The position numbers and the translations under genes were made by a program. The notes below the pieces were generated by a model that did no database searches, had not been told where the DNA came from, and saw nothing but the letters and a program-made list of their open reading frames with translations. A stretch of DNA of 64,000 nucleotides from Tubulanus polymorphus. Taxonomy: Eukaryota > Nemertea > Palaeonemertea > Tubulaniformes > Tubulanidae. Location: the NCBI RefSeq assembly GCF_964204645.1, contig NC_134032.1, positions 5,637,175 to 5,701,174 of the forward strand, in the 5' to 3' direction. The first letter of the stretch is position 1, and the number at the start of each line of letters is the position of its first letter. Positions 21,483 to 34,687 of this stretch are shown here, one piece after another.

Positions 21483-23094
21483 TTAGCTCAACCAGAGACT
21501 GATTAACTGACACGAGAGGAATTTTTTTTACCATTGCTAAACAAATACTAGTAATGCAAGAAGAACATATGCAAAAAAAACTATTGAGAATTAAGAAGGT
21601 CCCTGAACCTATAACATCAAACTATATCGTCACATTTAATTGAAACGGAGACATTCATTTTCGCTACTTTCACGCTTCTTCGAAATAAAGTAAGATGTGA
21701 CGAACCCTCCTCCCGCTTTCGTTGTCACCGTAAAATGTGGATTACATGAAGGATGAGCATATAACTAGCGGGTTTAAATTTTTTATTAGAAAAAGACGAT
21801 TGATTCTTTTCCGATGCCAGCGGGTGCATTTGGCTTTTGATTTTTATTACTGACACTGTATGACGCTGGTGGCATTTGACTTTCTTGAGAAACTAGGGTA
21901 TTTATTTCTGTGGTCTTGATTGACTATAGAGCCAAAATATGCTTAGACACTGGTCTCTAGTTGTTAGATTGGTAACAGAACCAAAATGAGCTGAGACTGG
22001 TCTTACAATTATTTGATTGGTGGTTACACTGAACCTAAAATGAGCTGAGGCTTCGTTTTTAGATGCCTATCTAATATGCTTAGTTCGGTTATTGGATTGA
22101 CTATGAAAATGGTCTTCAATCTCATTATATTATTTTTACAAATGGAGCTTACAGCTTGATTATAGAACTAAATTGGTCTTAGCCATGACAGTGCAACTGG
22201 CCCCAGAACTTCACTGAAGAAGAGTAAGACTTGGGTTGCCACGGGATTCGGCTTAATTTTTAGGACTGGCCATGAGTTAAGACTAGTCTTAATGAACATA
22301 TACGTAAGGCTCAGTTACAGCACAGTCCAAAACTGTTTAATCTTTCGCTGATGAAATAACAGGTTCATTTTGTAGACTGACACTTAGATGTGTTAAAATT
22401 TTTGGTCCGCAGAATGGAACTAAAACGTGGTTCCTAAACCTTATCCTTATAGTCATCTTGAGGAATACCAAGGTTATAACAAAGATATGTACAGTCTACC
22501 TCGTTAAAATCGTCATTTATGGGACCAGCTCAAAAATGACAATTTATCCGATTGACGAATCAAGTACATTTTGACTTTCTCACTAGTATCACCAGTGTTT
22601 GTTGATTAAAAGAACCCGTGTAATCATGGGATGTATCCGATGGGCTAGGTAATTTCCTACACGCATTACCCATAGATGTCAATCCATTGATGTCAAAATA
22701 AAAGTTGATACATATGCCGGTACGTATGCTGTATTTGGAATTGTATTTCAAGACCGATTTCTATGAAATCTTTAGATGATTTGGGTTTTGGGAGGGAAAT
22801 ATTTATTTGCACTACAATATCATTGACAATTGTGCAAAGTCCGGGAAAATAGCTATTTCTCAAATAGGATGGATGACCTTGATATGCTTATTAGCCATGT
22901 GCTCAAACTGCAAATTCAATCAAATTTTATTCTGCAAAAAAAACATCAAATCTAATTCAATTTGTATTATTGAGCAAACTTCAGAAAATCCAATTAAATT
23001 CTATTCTGCATTCAAATCAGTAAGACCGGGGGAAAAGATCGATCTGGGGTATTTGTTCCATCCAGGTCCCTCGCGGAATAACTTCTGAATATTA
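21483..23094. other. Gene-poor spacer with decayed dispersed repeats
   Basis: Several loose copies of an AGACTGGTCTTA / GAACCAAAATGAGCT motif (21940-22400) point to an old interspersed repeat. Near 22446 there is a minus-strand fragment of the CTGAAGATGACTATTAGG hairpin family. No convincing exon. Confidence 0.3.
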
Positions 23095-23447
23095 TCTCCA
23101 TAATATATTTCGTACCTAGGAGATATTTTGTTTCCACAATCAATTGCGAAATTGTAGCTCATGAAATTTTTATGATTGGGGTGAGTTTTGAGGTCACTGG
23201 TTTCAGTATGTGTTCACCAGGGGCCGTGAATAGCGGAAAAACTTTAGTATTTCCTTATTATATTAATACATAGGGCCTAGGCATATTCTGTTATCACAAT
23301 CAACCGCATAATTATAGCTAATGACATGTTCTAATTGTAGTTAGTTTCAAGGACATTGGCTTTTGTTTATGGTCACCACGGGACGTTGACTGATTGTTGA
23401 GCATTTCAAATGACTTCCCGAGTAGGCATGGTGTCCCTCACCCCTAG
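23095..23447 (+). mobile_element. H3 fragment (right end)
   Basis: Two diverged 154-bp-type units followed by TTCCCGAGTAGGCATGGTGTCC and CTAG at 23444-23447 then T, as in H3. The left half is missing. Confidence 0.6.
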
Positions 23448-25910
23448 TTTTCAGTGGCGCCATACACAACCAGGACTGTAGCGATAAAAAGATAGTACCC
23501 CTTTTCAAGGTCCTACCTTGTGAAGGCACATCGCACGTGATGATTGATCATGTAGTATAAAACATACACACTAATTGTCTACTGGTCTGTTTATTATAGT
23601 ATGAATAGATTCTATTATTTGAGACTTTTATTATAACGCCATATAGCTTGCCCCTCTTGGAGGGATTTACTAGGATGCCTTTTAAAAGGGGTATTGAATT
23701 CATTATATTGTTCCAGACTCATGGCTGAACAACTACCTAGATGAGTAGCAGGCTACTACAAGATTATACAGTAGAAATTAGTGCACTTTGATCTATTAAG
23801 TACGTACGCTTTGCGTAAATAGCTACCTTGCTTTGTACGCAGATCAAATGCTTTTGCCGTTGAGGACCTACCTAGGGCGTGCGTACGTACTTTACAGGGA
23901 TGAGAATTTATCACGTTTTTGGTGGTTTCTTGCCTTTTTGTGATGGGATATTTGAAAAAACAAGCTTTCCAATTGTCCAGATCTGTTGAAAAATTGATGG
24001 GGGGTGAAAGGTTTGCTGCGTCTGGCATTATGTTTCGGCTAACAAGAGTAATTTAGCATGCAAAGGTAATTCGCCCAAAGATTTTCGTTATGTGCTGCCA
24101 TCTGGTATTGCCAATATAAACTACTGTGAAAAAATAACCGGTTTGTGCTGCCATCTAGAATTGAAACAAGGCTGTTGAGGAAATCGTGCTGGGAACCCCC
24201 ACTTTGAGCTTAGTGCCTATGTTGCAGTTAAGCTGCAATTTCAGTAATTAACAGAAATTTTCATCAAAAGTCCTGCTTTTTTCATAATCCCTGGTTCTCA
24301 TCCCTGATTTAATGAATGGTCCCTTGATAAATAAACAGTGCTGCACCTGTTTTCTTACATTCATTTGTGCAGTGACAGTTTAACTGATGCTGTTTTCATA
24401 TTGAGAGTACTATCAAACCAGCAAAATAGTGACGATCAATGCAAAATGACAACTTATGAATCACAAATTAACGATAAAAATGTTTAGGAAATAATGCCGT
24501 TCTCGGAGAAAAATGGCGATTACAGAGCCAGGATGACGGATTACCCGCTGACAATTAAAGCGACGAACAAAGAGACAAGTTCAGCAATCAGTTCCGGATT
24601 GTATATATGTATGGTGAAAGTCCTTTATTATGCGACTATTTGGGACCAATGGTAAGCATGGCTATATAGGCACCAATGGAAAGCATGGCTATATACGCTA
24701 GTAACAAAATCAGCTTCATAAAGAATGATATTTTCATTGAATTTGAGTTAGATTGTGCAAACTCGTTCTCTGAAAAATGTTGGCGTGAGCAATGGCATTA
24801 AAAAGGATGTCATTATGACAGACTTTGACTGTACTTGAAAATTACCGAATTAGCATTCCTTAAGATGACTATTAGGATATAGTCGAAAAGGTGATCTCTG
24901 TGGATGTCACATTAGCTAATATCGTTATAACTATTATCATAATTATTTAATATTATTATAAATTGATATTTAAATTGCATGTTATTATAATCCAAATTAT
25001 TTTGTCAATATTAATGATCATTAGGTACCGGGGTTTGAGTTATATTTCAATTTTTAAAAATGTCATGTTTTCTTTAATGATTTCTAGTTATTGCGCTAGA
25101 ATCCTAGACCCTCAACTGTTTAAGATTTCGTTCCTAAGAATATAAATCAGTTCATCTTTTCAACTGTTTCAAGTTTACTAAGGGACCATTCATTTATTGC
25201 ATATGCGCGTTGGGAGGAGGAAGGGTTTATGTCTGATGCGTACAAGTCTGTTCGGGCGAGGGGTCAAATGATATGTTGTACGTGTGCTGATATGTCTATC
25301 GTACGAATAATTTCTGAGAACACAAACTACTTTAACCGATGCGATGAAAGTGTCAAAGGCACATACACCGAAAACTAATAATTATGTTACGATACTCAAT
25401 GCTACCAATCTAATATCAATCAGTATTATATGTGTTGGGTGATAGTTATTTCCATCTTTGATACGGAGGTATTTTCTGGTTACCCAGATGTAAAGCTGAT
25501 GCTTCCGACAGTCGCAACAGCAACGCATCATCTGTTCGAAGCTGAAAATACTTATCATTGATAAGTTAATTTCAAAGGTAACATACATTTTTTCTCATGT
25601 ACGTATTTAGGGGCAAGGGTTAAAAATCGGAATTTTATGCGTACGTAATATTCAGATGGTCCCTTAGGAGTCAAAATTATTTATCAGGTCTGCAGATTGA
25701 GGCATGATTATATTGAGCTCAGATCAGTTGTCACAATACTTAATGTTGTCATTATTTTTGAGTCTAATTTGTATTTCCAATTCAATTTACTAAGTGTAAG
25801 TCATCATTTGGATAAGTTGTTACACTACTGAAGTCTTACTTAAGTATTTTTGTGTCCTGATCGGCGTATTTCTAACTTAATTTACCAAGTGTAAGTTGTC
25901 ATTAGGATAA
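23448..25910. other. Gene-poor spacer
   Basis: No gene recognised. Near 24860-24890 lies AAGATGACTATTAGGATATAG followed by TCGAAAAG, a damaged plus-strand copy of the hairpin seen at 45179. About 24915-25015 is very AT-rich. Two near-identical 24-bp words with AATGG(T/A)AAGCATGGCTATAT occur at 24648-24695. Confidence 0.3.
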
Positions 25911-26448
25911 AGCCCCGGACACACAATGCGATTTTATTCGCACAGCGTTCGCGATTACAGATTTCGCTGCAAAATTCACATAGAGTGTTCGGTCAGCTGC
26001 AGGTGATTTCGCATCGATCAAACATGTTTGATATTTTCGTGGCGAATTTTATCGCAGCGAACATTTTTGCACAGTGCATGGTTCCCGCAGAACAGGGAAA
26101 CTGGGAAAAACTTGGGGATTTTGAAATAATAATTCCCGGTTAGGAAATATTTGGGAATCTGAAAAATCTTCCTCCAATCAGGGAATTATTTGGGAAAATT
26201 CATATTAATTAATTCATATAACTGTGGGAACCATGACAGTGTGTCCGTGAGATGCGAATTTCTCCGTGAACCATTCCAAATGAAACCAATCATTGACGAG
26301 CAACAACAACAATTTTAAGTTTCCTGGATGCAGCCATCTTTTTGATCACATGACCACGAACTCTGCATGAGGTCACTGATCGCATAGGTGTGTCCGCTCC
26401 GCGCTGTGCGATAAATTGAAGCGAAAATCGCATAGTGTGTTCAGGGCT
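25911..26448. mobile_element. AGCCCCGAACACAC TIR element, copy 2 (interrupted)
   Basis: Same ends as 21070-21482 with a few changes (AGCCCCGGACACAC, TGTGTTCAGGGCT). It is split by a 159-bp element at 26077-26235. Confidence 0.7.
26077..26235. mobile_element. Nested 159-bp TIR element with 6-bp target duplication
   Basis: Ends CATGGTTCCC and GGGAACCATG form a 10-bp perfect inverted repeat. ACAGTG lies on both sides (26071-26076, 26236-26241). The uninterrupted site GCACAGTGTG is visible in the sister elements near 21259 and 53252, so both ends and the duplication are certain. Confidence 0.88.
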
Positions 26449-27518
26449 TATGTAAGTCTTCAACTTAATAGTTTTCCCAACGATGAGTTTGACAGTAGTT
26501 ATTTTCAATAAATGAAGAACAATGTTCAAACCAGATTTTTTTACCTATTATTTCAAGGGTAAGAAATGAATTTCTGCAATCATCTGTCAGTTTCTTGTTT
26601 AATGTTTGTTTAATATTATGTTTCTTCTCTTCAAAAACTGTTTTAGCATCTTTTTAGCATATTGAGAGAAACTATTACCTAAAAATGTTAAGAAGTAGGT
26701 CACCTTAGTGTATGGGTAAATATTGTATAAACGGTTAGAAAATAAATATTTGATTCTTTGCACTGAATTGAACAAGTTTATCATTGGTTTATAGATCTGG
26801 GGCTGGCACACAAAATCTGTTGTACCATCCAACCCACATATTGCTCTCAAGTCAGAAGATCCAACTCCAGCAGAGTAGTACTGTACCATCTAACTTGGAT
26901 GTCGCTCTCGAGTCAAAAGATTCAAATTGAGACGAGTCTACTTTACCATCCGTACAAAACGACGAAATATGGAATGAAATTATGAAATATGAAGCGAAAC
27001 GAAATTACGAAATGCTAATTTTTTGCTAGTCGTGCTCAAGTACGAAACGAAATATGTCACAAAATGGTCACATTTCAAACACTATCATACTATGTCAAAG
27101 CTCGGGACTGCAAAATGTTCATATTTCAAACACGACCATACTTTAGTCAAAGTTCGGGACTGTCAAAATTTTGGCAGTACATGTAAATGATCTTCTGAAA
27201 GTATTCAAGAATTTGTGTTCTTAAACTGGAAGGTTTTAGCCTGATTGACATTTTGAGATGGTCCCAAAGTTGGTATAGTAAATATACATCGGAATCTGTA
27301 GTGTGTGGTTGTTATTTCATTCCCTCCATAGTGGATCAAACAACATGATGTGCTTTAAGGAACCAGAAAGTCACCTGATCAGCGTAAATTCAGAGTGAGT
27401 GTTTCCAGGAAACCAATAATGAAGCCTAAGGCTAAAAAATGAATAACTTGTTTCTCAGCCTCCGCAGCCACTGAGGCATTTTGTGAATTCCAATAAAATT
27501 TTTTGATCTGTTCATTTC
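26449..27518. other. Spacer with ACGAAA-type repeat arm
   Basis: At about 26890-27060 short words such as ACGAAATATG and GAAACGAAAT are repeated. The inverse, preceded by a GGATGTC(G/A)CTCT word, is at 28585-28690, so the two may be ends of one old element enclosing 27519-28213. The gap 27060-27500 contains two copies of a TCATATTTCAAACACGACCATAC-like segment (27065-27165). No gene seen. Confidence 0.35.
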
Positions 27519-28213
27519 TATAGCTGCGTTCACATGACAACTAGTTAGACTCGTCTAAATGGGTCCAAACCTGGTCTGGTTCAAATTTAGACCGGACCAA
27601 TGTTTGGTGAGCGTTCACACTGTGTTTTGACACGTGATGATAAAATCGCTTGTCACTGGGCCCACAAGATGTCGCCATCTGCTAAATAAATAATTGCGCC
27701 TGGATGAAGTCCTGCTTCCAGATTCGAAGTAGAGCAAGACATTATTCATTTGACCAATTTGATCCTCTGTCAGGTTTAGACATTTTTGCGAATTCGATTT
27801 TATTCTATCACGCTGAAACTCTTAAGTGTCGTTTAAACACGATTCAAAGCATGGCAGTAAAACGCATGATGATCGAGACATACGAATACAAATATTTGAT
27901 ACGTTCCAAGCATTTCCATAGTATAGGGAGGAAAAACAGTACTTAAAAATAATTACATAAACGGTAGTTAAAGCATTTAAAACTTAATAAACTGGACTCA
28001 TACTCTACCGCTGAGGTCGCGACATCTACCACAGAGATTTTGACCAGACCTGGTACCAGTTTCTGTCCACACACAGATTTAGACCGGTCCAAAATTTGAC
28101 CGGTCTAATTTGGAATGGTATTTTTGCCTGTGTGAATGCTTGGTCCGGTCTAAATAGGACCAGACCAAATTTTAGACTGGTCTAATTTGTCTTGAGAACG
28201 CGCCTTATAGCTG
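27519..28213. mobile_element. TIR element, possibly hAT-like
   Basis: The ends carry imperfect inverted repeats: GCGTTCACATGACAAC...TAGAC near 27526 against GTCTAATTTGTCTTGAGAACGC near 28180-28203. The interior has TAGACCGG/CCGGTCTAAA words. TATAGCTG flanks both ends (27519-27526, 28206-28213); 8-bp duplications are typical of hAT, but part of this word may belong to the TIR. An 80-codon open frame inside (27704-27946) has no recognised domain. Confidence 0.55.
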
Positions 28214-30852
28214 CCGGGTCTGATATTGTATGCCCGATCATGGTTTACACAAAGTAATGTACAGGGCAGATAGGCGACCGGCCGGGTCAATATTCAAGCT
28301 CAGCAGTGGAGAAACAAGGTATCATTTTTTAGCCTAAACATTGCAGGACTGCATTCTCCAGCCCGTAATCTATCAATCGGTCCCTTCGAGTTGTATATGA
28401 GCATGTGCAGATCATTCTCCTCTGGCAGGTTTCGATGATATCGCTAAACTCAGCCATGGCGGAACCCTGCCACAATAGACCGACTGCGTATGTTTAAGCC
28501 AGCTCCACGAGTCCGCTGCTGTAGTTAAAAAAATTACAATTTCCTTTTTCTTATTTCATTTTATACTTTAGCAGGAAAGAATGGTCATCGTTTCGTAGTT
28601 TAGCATTTCGTTGCACAGTTTTTCGTTTCGCACTTCAGCATTTGGTTTCATATTTCATCATTTTGTTCCCTCTCGGATGTCACTCTTGAGTAAAAAAAAT
28701 ATTATGAAGAAAATACATCATCAACAACTGGTGCTTTATGTGTAGAAAAGATGTTTTTATTAAATGAAGATCCAAATAGATGCAATCAATGATGAAAACA
28801 TTCACGAGTTCATTCTGTACATGGTTGAAATGTTTTTAAGTACCCCTACAATTATCTTTGAAACCTGGATGTCCCCACACAGAAACGTGAAGCTATAGTA
28901 AAGCCCCGATGATGGCTGATTTAAGATTTTTTTAATTGCTGATTTGGGAGTCTGGATTTTCTGGATATCGAGGAAATTCATTTTCAGCGCCATGATTGTA
29001 GGCATGCCTCGGAGGTCTGATATGGGTTCAAGTAAGAAAATCTTGGGGAAGGACCCAAAATCCCTCTCATGGCTTCACGCTTTGTTGTTTCAAAAACATT
29101 TTCCGGATTCTTTCATTGGCAGTAGTAGCAACTGTATCTAATTCAAATTCAGTTATTCTGTTCTCAGAAAAAAACCTGGCCTGAGGCGGTATATTGGAGG
29201 TAAACTGTACTTAATTTGAAAAAAATGCAAACTATCTAAGATTGTTCTACAATTTAATTTGTGAAACTTGCATCATAAAGTAGAACCTCATTATAACGAC
29301 CTCAGGTATAAAGATTAATCAGTTTTTACAAACCTAGAATTTCCACCCATGTAAGATTCATACTTGATATAACAAACTACATCATGCAGTAGCATCTACA
29401 ACCAACAGAAGTTTGTTGTAAAAAGGTTCTGTGTATAGAACTATCAGTTATAACTTACAGATGTTCTGGTGCCCTGAAGTTCATAGTTACAAGGTTTCAC
29501 TGTACATGTGTATAGAACTACAGGTTATAATAAACAAATTTCCTGGTCCTGTGCAGTTCGTTATCATGAGGTTCCGCTGTAGTTCACTAACCCATGATAA
29601 TACATTATTTACAGAAACATAACTTGAAAAGTTTGCTAACGAAATGCAGGAGCACAGGAAGACAATCCTCAGAAAATGGAATGTTTTTTTATACGGTATC
29701 AATTATCACAAAGGTCATCGAAAGGTCATCGAGTTTATAGAGAAATCTTAATTGGGCTTATATGGATTAGGCTCATGGGTGTTCCTCTTTTTGGGGTACA
29801 AACACATGTTATCAAATTTCTCTTTAAGAGGATCAAATCCACTAGATTTGACCATCTTAACAGATATTAAAATCTTGGGTATGCCCATGAGGCTCATCCA
29901 TAAGTATTATTTCTCATTTTAAATGCTTCGATTCACCAGCTTTTAATTATGCCCCTATATCAGCTGCATAAGTCTTTAAATTTGTAAAGGCAAATTCAAA
30001 CGATTGTAAATCTAGACCTTGATCCCAACTCCACACTTGAAAGGTCAGTAGAGTTAAAGCTTTAGACCAGGGGCCAGTTGCCCAGTCATGGCTCAGATTT
30101 AAGACCAGTCTAAAGCCTATGTAGTTCTTTAGCAAACCTAACAACTTTTAGACTAGCCTTAAGGTTCAAATTTTGGGTCACCAGCTGGATACATGGCCAA
30201 AGTGAGCTTAGCCCAGGCCTATTTTAACAAGTCAAAATGTATATTATAAACTTAATCAACCTTGACACTCAGGACTCGGTTCTAAAGTTATCGAGTCTTA
30301 AACATTTTGAATGAACTACTTCAACGCAGCTTAATTAGGATTATTTTGGACCGATGAAATTCATCCTGTTCATCAGAATCCTGATTAAACATCACATACT
30401 TAATGTACTACATACATTTTAGGTGACCTGTACATAATATCTGTATAAGATTGACATCCAGTTTAAACTGATCCAGATTAAGCAGGTTTAACTGTAGTTT
30501 CCAAAATAACTTCAATTCGATTTGTGGATCCACTCCTGTAAACTGTAACTCTATTAAGTTTTGACCCTGTGACTCAGCAATGTTCATATAAAATCTCAAC
30601 AATTCAATTCATAAGTTCTTATTTGGGATTAGTTGTCTTTTTTATTATTCGTCGTTAACGAATCTTCATTTGATTTCGAGCTATGTTGATTAGATTGATC
30701 GGATGTCTGTTGTTTAGAATCACCGGCAGATGACCGGTGCGTTTGCCGCACTTTAGCGCGTTTCACTTTCACCATCATTTTCCCAGTGTCTATGAACCAA
30801 AACATCTACAACAACGACAACAACAACAATCAAAATTTGATCTAAAAACTAC
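28214..30852. other. Gene-poor spacer
   Basis: Nothing coding is supported. Contains the repeat arm at 28585-28690, repeated AGTTATAACTTACAGATGTTC / AGGTTATAATAAACAAATTTC-type copies of a loose repeat at about 29290-29580, and a GGGGCCAGTTGCCCAGTCATGG word at 30068 belonging to a dispersed old repeat. Confidence 0.3.
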
Positions 30853-31290
30853 AATTTTGTTGATGTAATAAGAGGATTCATGAAGGAATAATCTTTTCTG
30901 GAAGTTTCTTTAGGTTATTTGATTACCTCATATGGTTTTATAGCGCAGCGATCTTTCCTTAACAATTTGATATCATGGGGGATTTATGGAGGCAACCATC
31001 TTTCCTAGAAGGGTCTCAAACAATGGTTTGTTGATGTCATAGGGGATTTATGAGGCAGCCTTCTTTTCTGGAGGTGTCTATAGAGACATCAGGCCTATAT
31101 CACGGAAATTTGATGACGTCATGGAGGGATTATGGAGGCAGCCATATTTTCTAGACTGGTGTATACAACAATTGTATGATGTCAAAGGGGGATTTATGAA
31201 CGAGTCATCTTCACTGGAAGTTTCTATAGGGATATTTCAATCATGGAAATTTGATGATGGGGGTTGTACAATGGCAGCCATCTTTTCAGG
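30853..31290. repeat. Degenerate tandem repeat, units of 60-110 bp
   Basis: Six units with TTTGATGTCATAGGGGGATT, TATGGAGGCAGCCATC and TTTCTGGAAGTTTCTATAG, starting near 30855, 30966, 31031, 31111, 31170 and 31248. Inverted single units flank the element at 58428. Confidence 0.7.
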
Positions 31291-34200
31291 ACTTACCACA
31301 ATAAAAAAGCAATTCAACAAAGCAGGCAATGAAAACACTACTGATATGAAAAGTCCATCGCTATCAAAATATTGTTGACTTGAGAATGACCTGAAATCAT
31401 AAGATTTGACAATATTACAATTTCTAGGTTCAGAAGTATTTAGAAGTATCCTCGAGTATAAAAGGATCACAGAAATCTGAGACTAACTTGTAATTATGGG
31501 CGGCCCATTCATTGATATTTTCTGAGAGAAAAACCAACAGAACTGTAATAGATAAAGAGAAACAAAAACTAGAGTTCATTGTAGAAGGGAGTGGATATTT
31601 CGCCAATTTGGTATTATTTAGTGATACTCTTCGGCCAATACATATTGGGTCCAAATGAAAAACATTAACCCTCTTAGTGCGGTGAACAATCAGTGATGAA
31701 CTTTTCTAGTGCACTGCAGTACAATGTATTGATACAGGCTAATTGATAATTACCCCTCGGCCGTTGGAGAGGAGAGATATTGTCAGATATGTACCCTTTT
31801 ACAATATTGCATTCTCATCATGACTCTTGCATTAACTATGTAAGTCTGGTTTTTTCTATTGAAAGATTGCAGCACCTGCTAAACATTGTGAAATATTAGT
31901 AACTAGTGATACACTGCACTATGGGGAAGACTCAATATAGCGGTATGCTTGATATAGCGTACAGTGCACTGGAGTGAAATTTTTCAGAATTTTCAAATCA
32001 TCTCTTCAGCATTTAGGCTATTAGTAAGTTAGAATTTCCTGAGTTCGGGCAGCGCTAGACCCGATGGTCTAGTTGTAGAGTGTTACACTAATAAACAAAT
32101 CACGACTTTATCACTTATTCTCTTTTATGTTTGAATCTTGAAATTTGTAAGCCATATAGGTATCATATAGTGTTTTCAAAAATAATGCCATAGTGGCATA
32201 ATATCCACTTCCTCGTAGGAATAACTGATGTCAAATTGCAAGATTTTTCATTTAATTTGCCATTCTTTTCGAAAAATGCGGATTTGGGTTTCAAACTTAC
32301 GTAAAACAACAAAAATAATGATTTGAATTAACGTATAGTTTCGTCCTAAAATCAGCGTCACTGAGCACAGTATATGAAACAATACAAGACCCTGCAACCA
32401 TCGCTCCTCCAGCCAATCAATCTAAAAAAATTATGAAGTACAACAACTTTTAGCCATATTTTCTGCCTCTGGGTGCCATTTGAATATAAGCCAAATTAAG
32501 AATGACATACAGGATAAGTTTCAGAGAATGTGAATTCTTCAAGTTAACTCTTTGATGAGTTGGGCCACCAAAATCATGTCCTTTTGGCCCCCTGAAATTT
32601 TGGTCCCTGAGTGCTCAGATTTGTCATGTTCATACGAGTTGCATATGAGCTATCCACGTTCCCCTCTCGACTCGTTACTGTCTCGACCCATTCCCATCTC
32701 GACCCTACCGTACAATAGCGCCAATTGCAGTCGACTCTTTGAATTAAAACACTACGATGCGTATCGTATTCGGTTTTCGCATGTGATAAATGGTTGAAGA
32801 ACGATAATCAGCGAAACTTCAATAATTTTTAGGACAACGTGTCCTAAGTACCGTCGTCCTGAAAATTGTTGAATTGTTGAATCACTATTGTTATCGTGAA
32901 ATCCATCACTCACATCGAACGATTACGTCCGTTTAACGCCACGTATGCGTCTGAAACTTTCACAGTCGCTTAAATATGAAACATAGAAGGTTGAGTTCGT
33001 ATATGGTGAATTTTTGTTACTTGGTTAACTAGATATTGCCGAAATAAAAAAACTGAAACTCTAAAGTAGCGCGCCCCAGTCAAGAAGTAAACCCGCGCTT
33101 AAAATAGTGCCACGCATACATTTTTGAAATAGCCCTTTACATAGGCCTATTCTCTGATTTAGTTCTTTATTGCCGTATATAGATATCGGGAAATTTATTT
33201 TGTCGTTTATTGCCCGAAAGTTCCGTATTTTCTTGGTGTGTGTGTCAGCGGATTAATTGAATGTTTACATTGGTGATATGGGCTAAAATACACGTGCTAC
33301 ATCGATTCAACATTAGCTGCTGTGTTGAATCGATACTCATTGTTCACGTGCGCTCTTTTAGTACATGCACAATATAGTTTTTACAGATCGCAGTACGTCG
33401 AGCAACGCTGAAAACTTTGTTACTATTACTAAGTAAAATGATTATCCATCATTGATTCTTGTAGACATTCACGTCAGCGATCCGTTTTTAGAGCCCGATT
33501 ATGTGTATTTAGCTTGCGGCACAGTGATGACAACGCGCGTCGATAACACTAGTTACAGTCCCGTCGGCAATATTGCCTTATACACGCGGCATTCACTGTG
33601 TATGTGTAACGCGTGTTACGGAGCGGGTTTGCTCGTAGGCTACAATCCACAAGCTCATTTTGTCAAAAAGGTCTTGAATTAGCAGAAATATTATTCACGA
33701 CTTTCACTATAAAATTATCCTATTGTGAAACCATTAAAAACCTTTAAGTCGGTAAACTTAATTTCGTCAGTAAGTAGTTTTAACCTCAACTGTGGCCGGT
33801 TTGGTTTCACGTTCGGATATTTTCACAAATATCCCATCCGATTATAAAAGCTTTAACCACCAACGATTAGGTAACTACTCATCAGTAACCGGCCTTCACC
33901 CTCATCGTAGTTGTTTTGTATCATTCTCCTGGATCTATCAAACATTTGTCAAGTCAAAGATTCCCATAATAGATCTTTCTAAGATATTATTTATGAATTC
34001 TAATGAGACTGCTGGTAAATATTTATTCTGTTCCACTTGGACGATCGTTAGACTAGCTCCAGGCCCTTAGGGTACAGCTAGCAGTTGACCATTGGTTCAG
34101 TCTGTGAACGGCTTCAAAACACCTGTGTTAACACATGGATGTGAAGCTTGTACCCCATGGACTGCATGGTCATTGGACTATGTCATGGGTTCTTGGTGAT

Positions 34201-34687
34201 TGTGCAGACAGCAGACTGTATACGGTGGTGATGGTAAGTATAACTCGATAGTATATGGATTAAACATGCAAAAATGATACCTTCGTTCCTCAACCCCTCT
34301 AATCGTATCTAAGGCAATATCAATCTATACCGACGAGGATTTTGTTGATCGAGCTTACATAGTTCGAGCCTAGTTTTCAAACTTGCAGGGATGCTAACTG
34401 CTCCGTTTTGCATTACATCTCTGTAATGGATTAAACTTGCATTGTATGTCGACTCTCAATTCTTTGTCTAATAGTGGCACTTCGTTTTGACCTGACTTGC
34501 AAACGTGTTTGAAAAGCACTACAGTGTGTAAGGCTTACCAACCAACCTAACTCGTCTTCACCCTGAGTTCCGAGTTTAAATTTCTATTCTCCGTCATCCT
34601 ATTAAAAAGTTTCTTTCCAGTTAGAAATTAATTAGATCTTTAAAACTTTTCATTGAAAAGATCGAATGAGGAAAACGCCTCCAATGT
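31291..34687. other. Gene-poor spacer with one exon-like frame
   Basis: No repeat family dominates. The frame at 33465-33682 is the only candidate of interest and is listed separately. Otherwise AT-rich sequence with no recognised gene. Confidence 0.3.
33465..33682 (+). CDS. Exon-like open frame, unrecognised product
   Basis: Follows an acceptor-like TTGATTCTTGTAG at 33452-33464 and stays open for about 72 codons to TAG. It is locally richer in CpG than its surroundings and contains a CMCNAC cysteine cluster near its end. The phase (two bases completing a codon) equals that of the zinc-finger exons, but the sequence is not a C2H2 finger. It could be a chance open frame. Confidence 0.18.
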
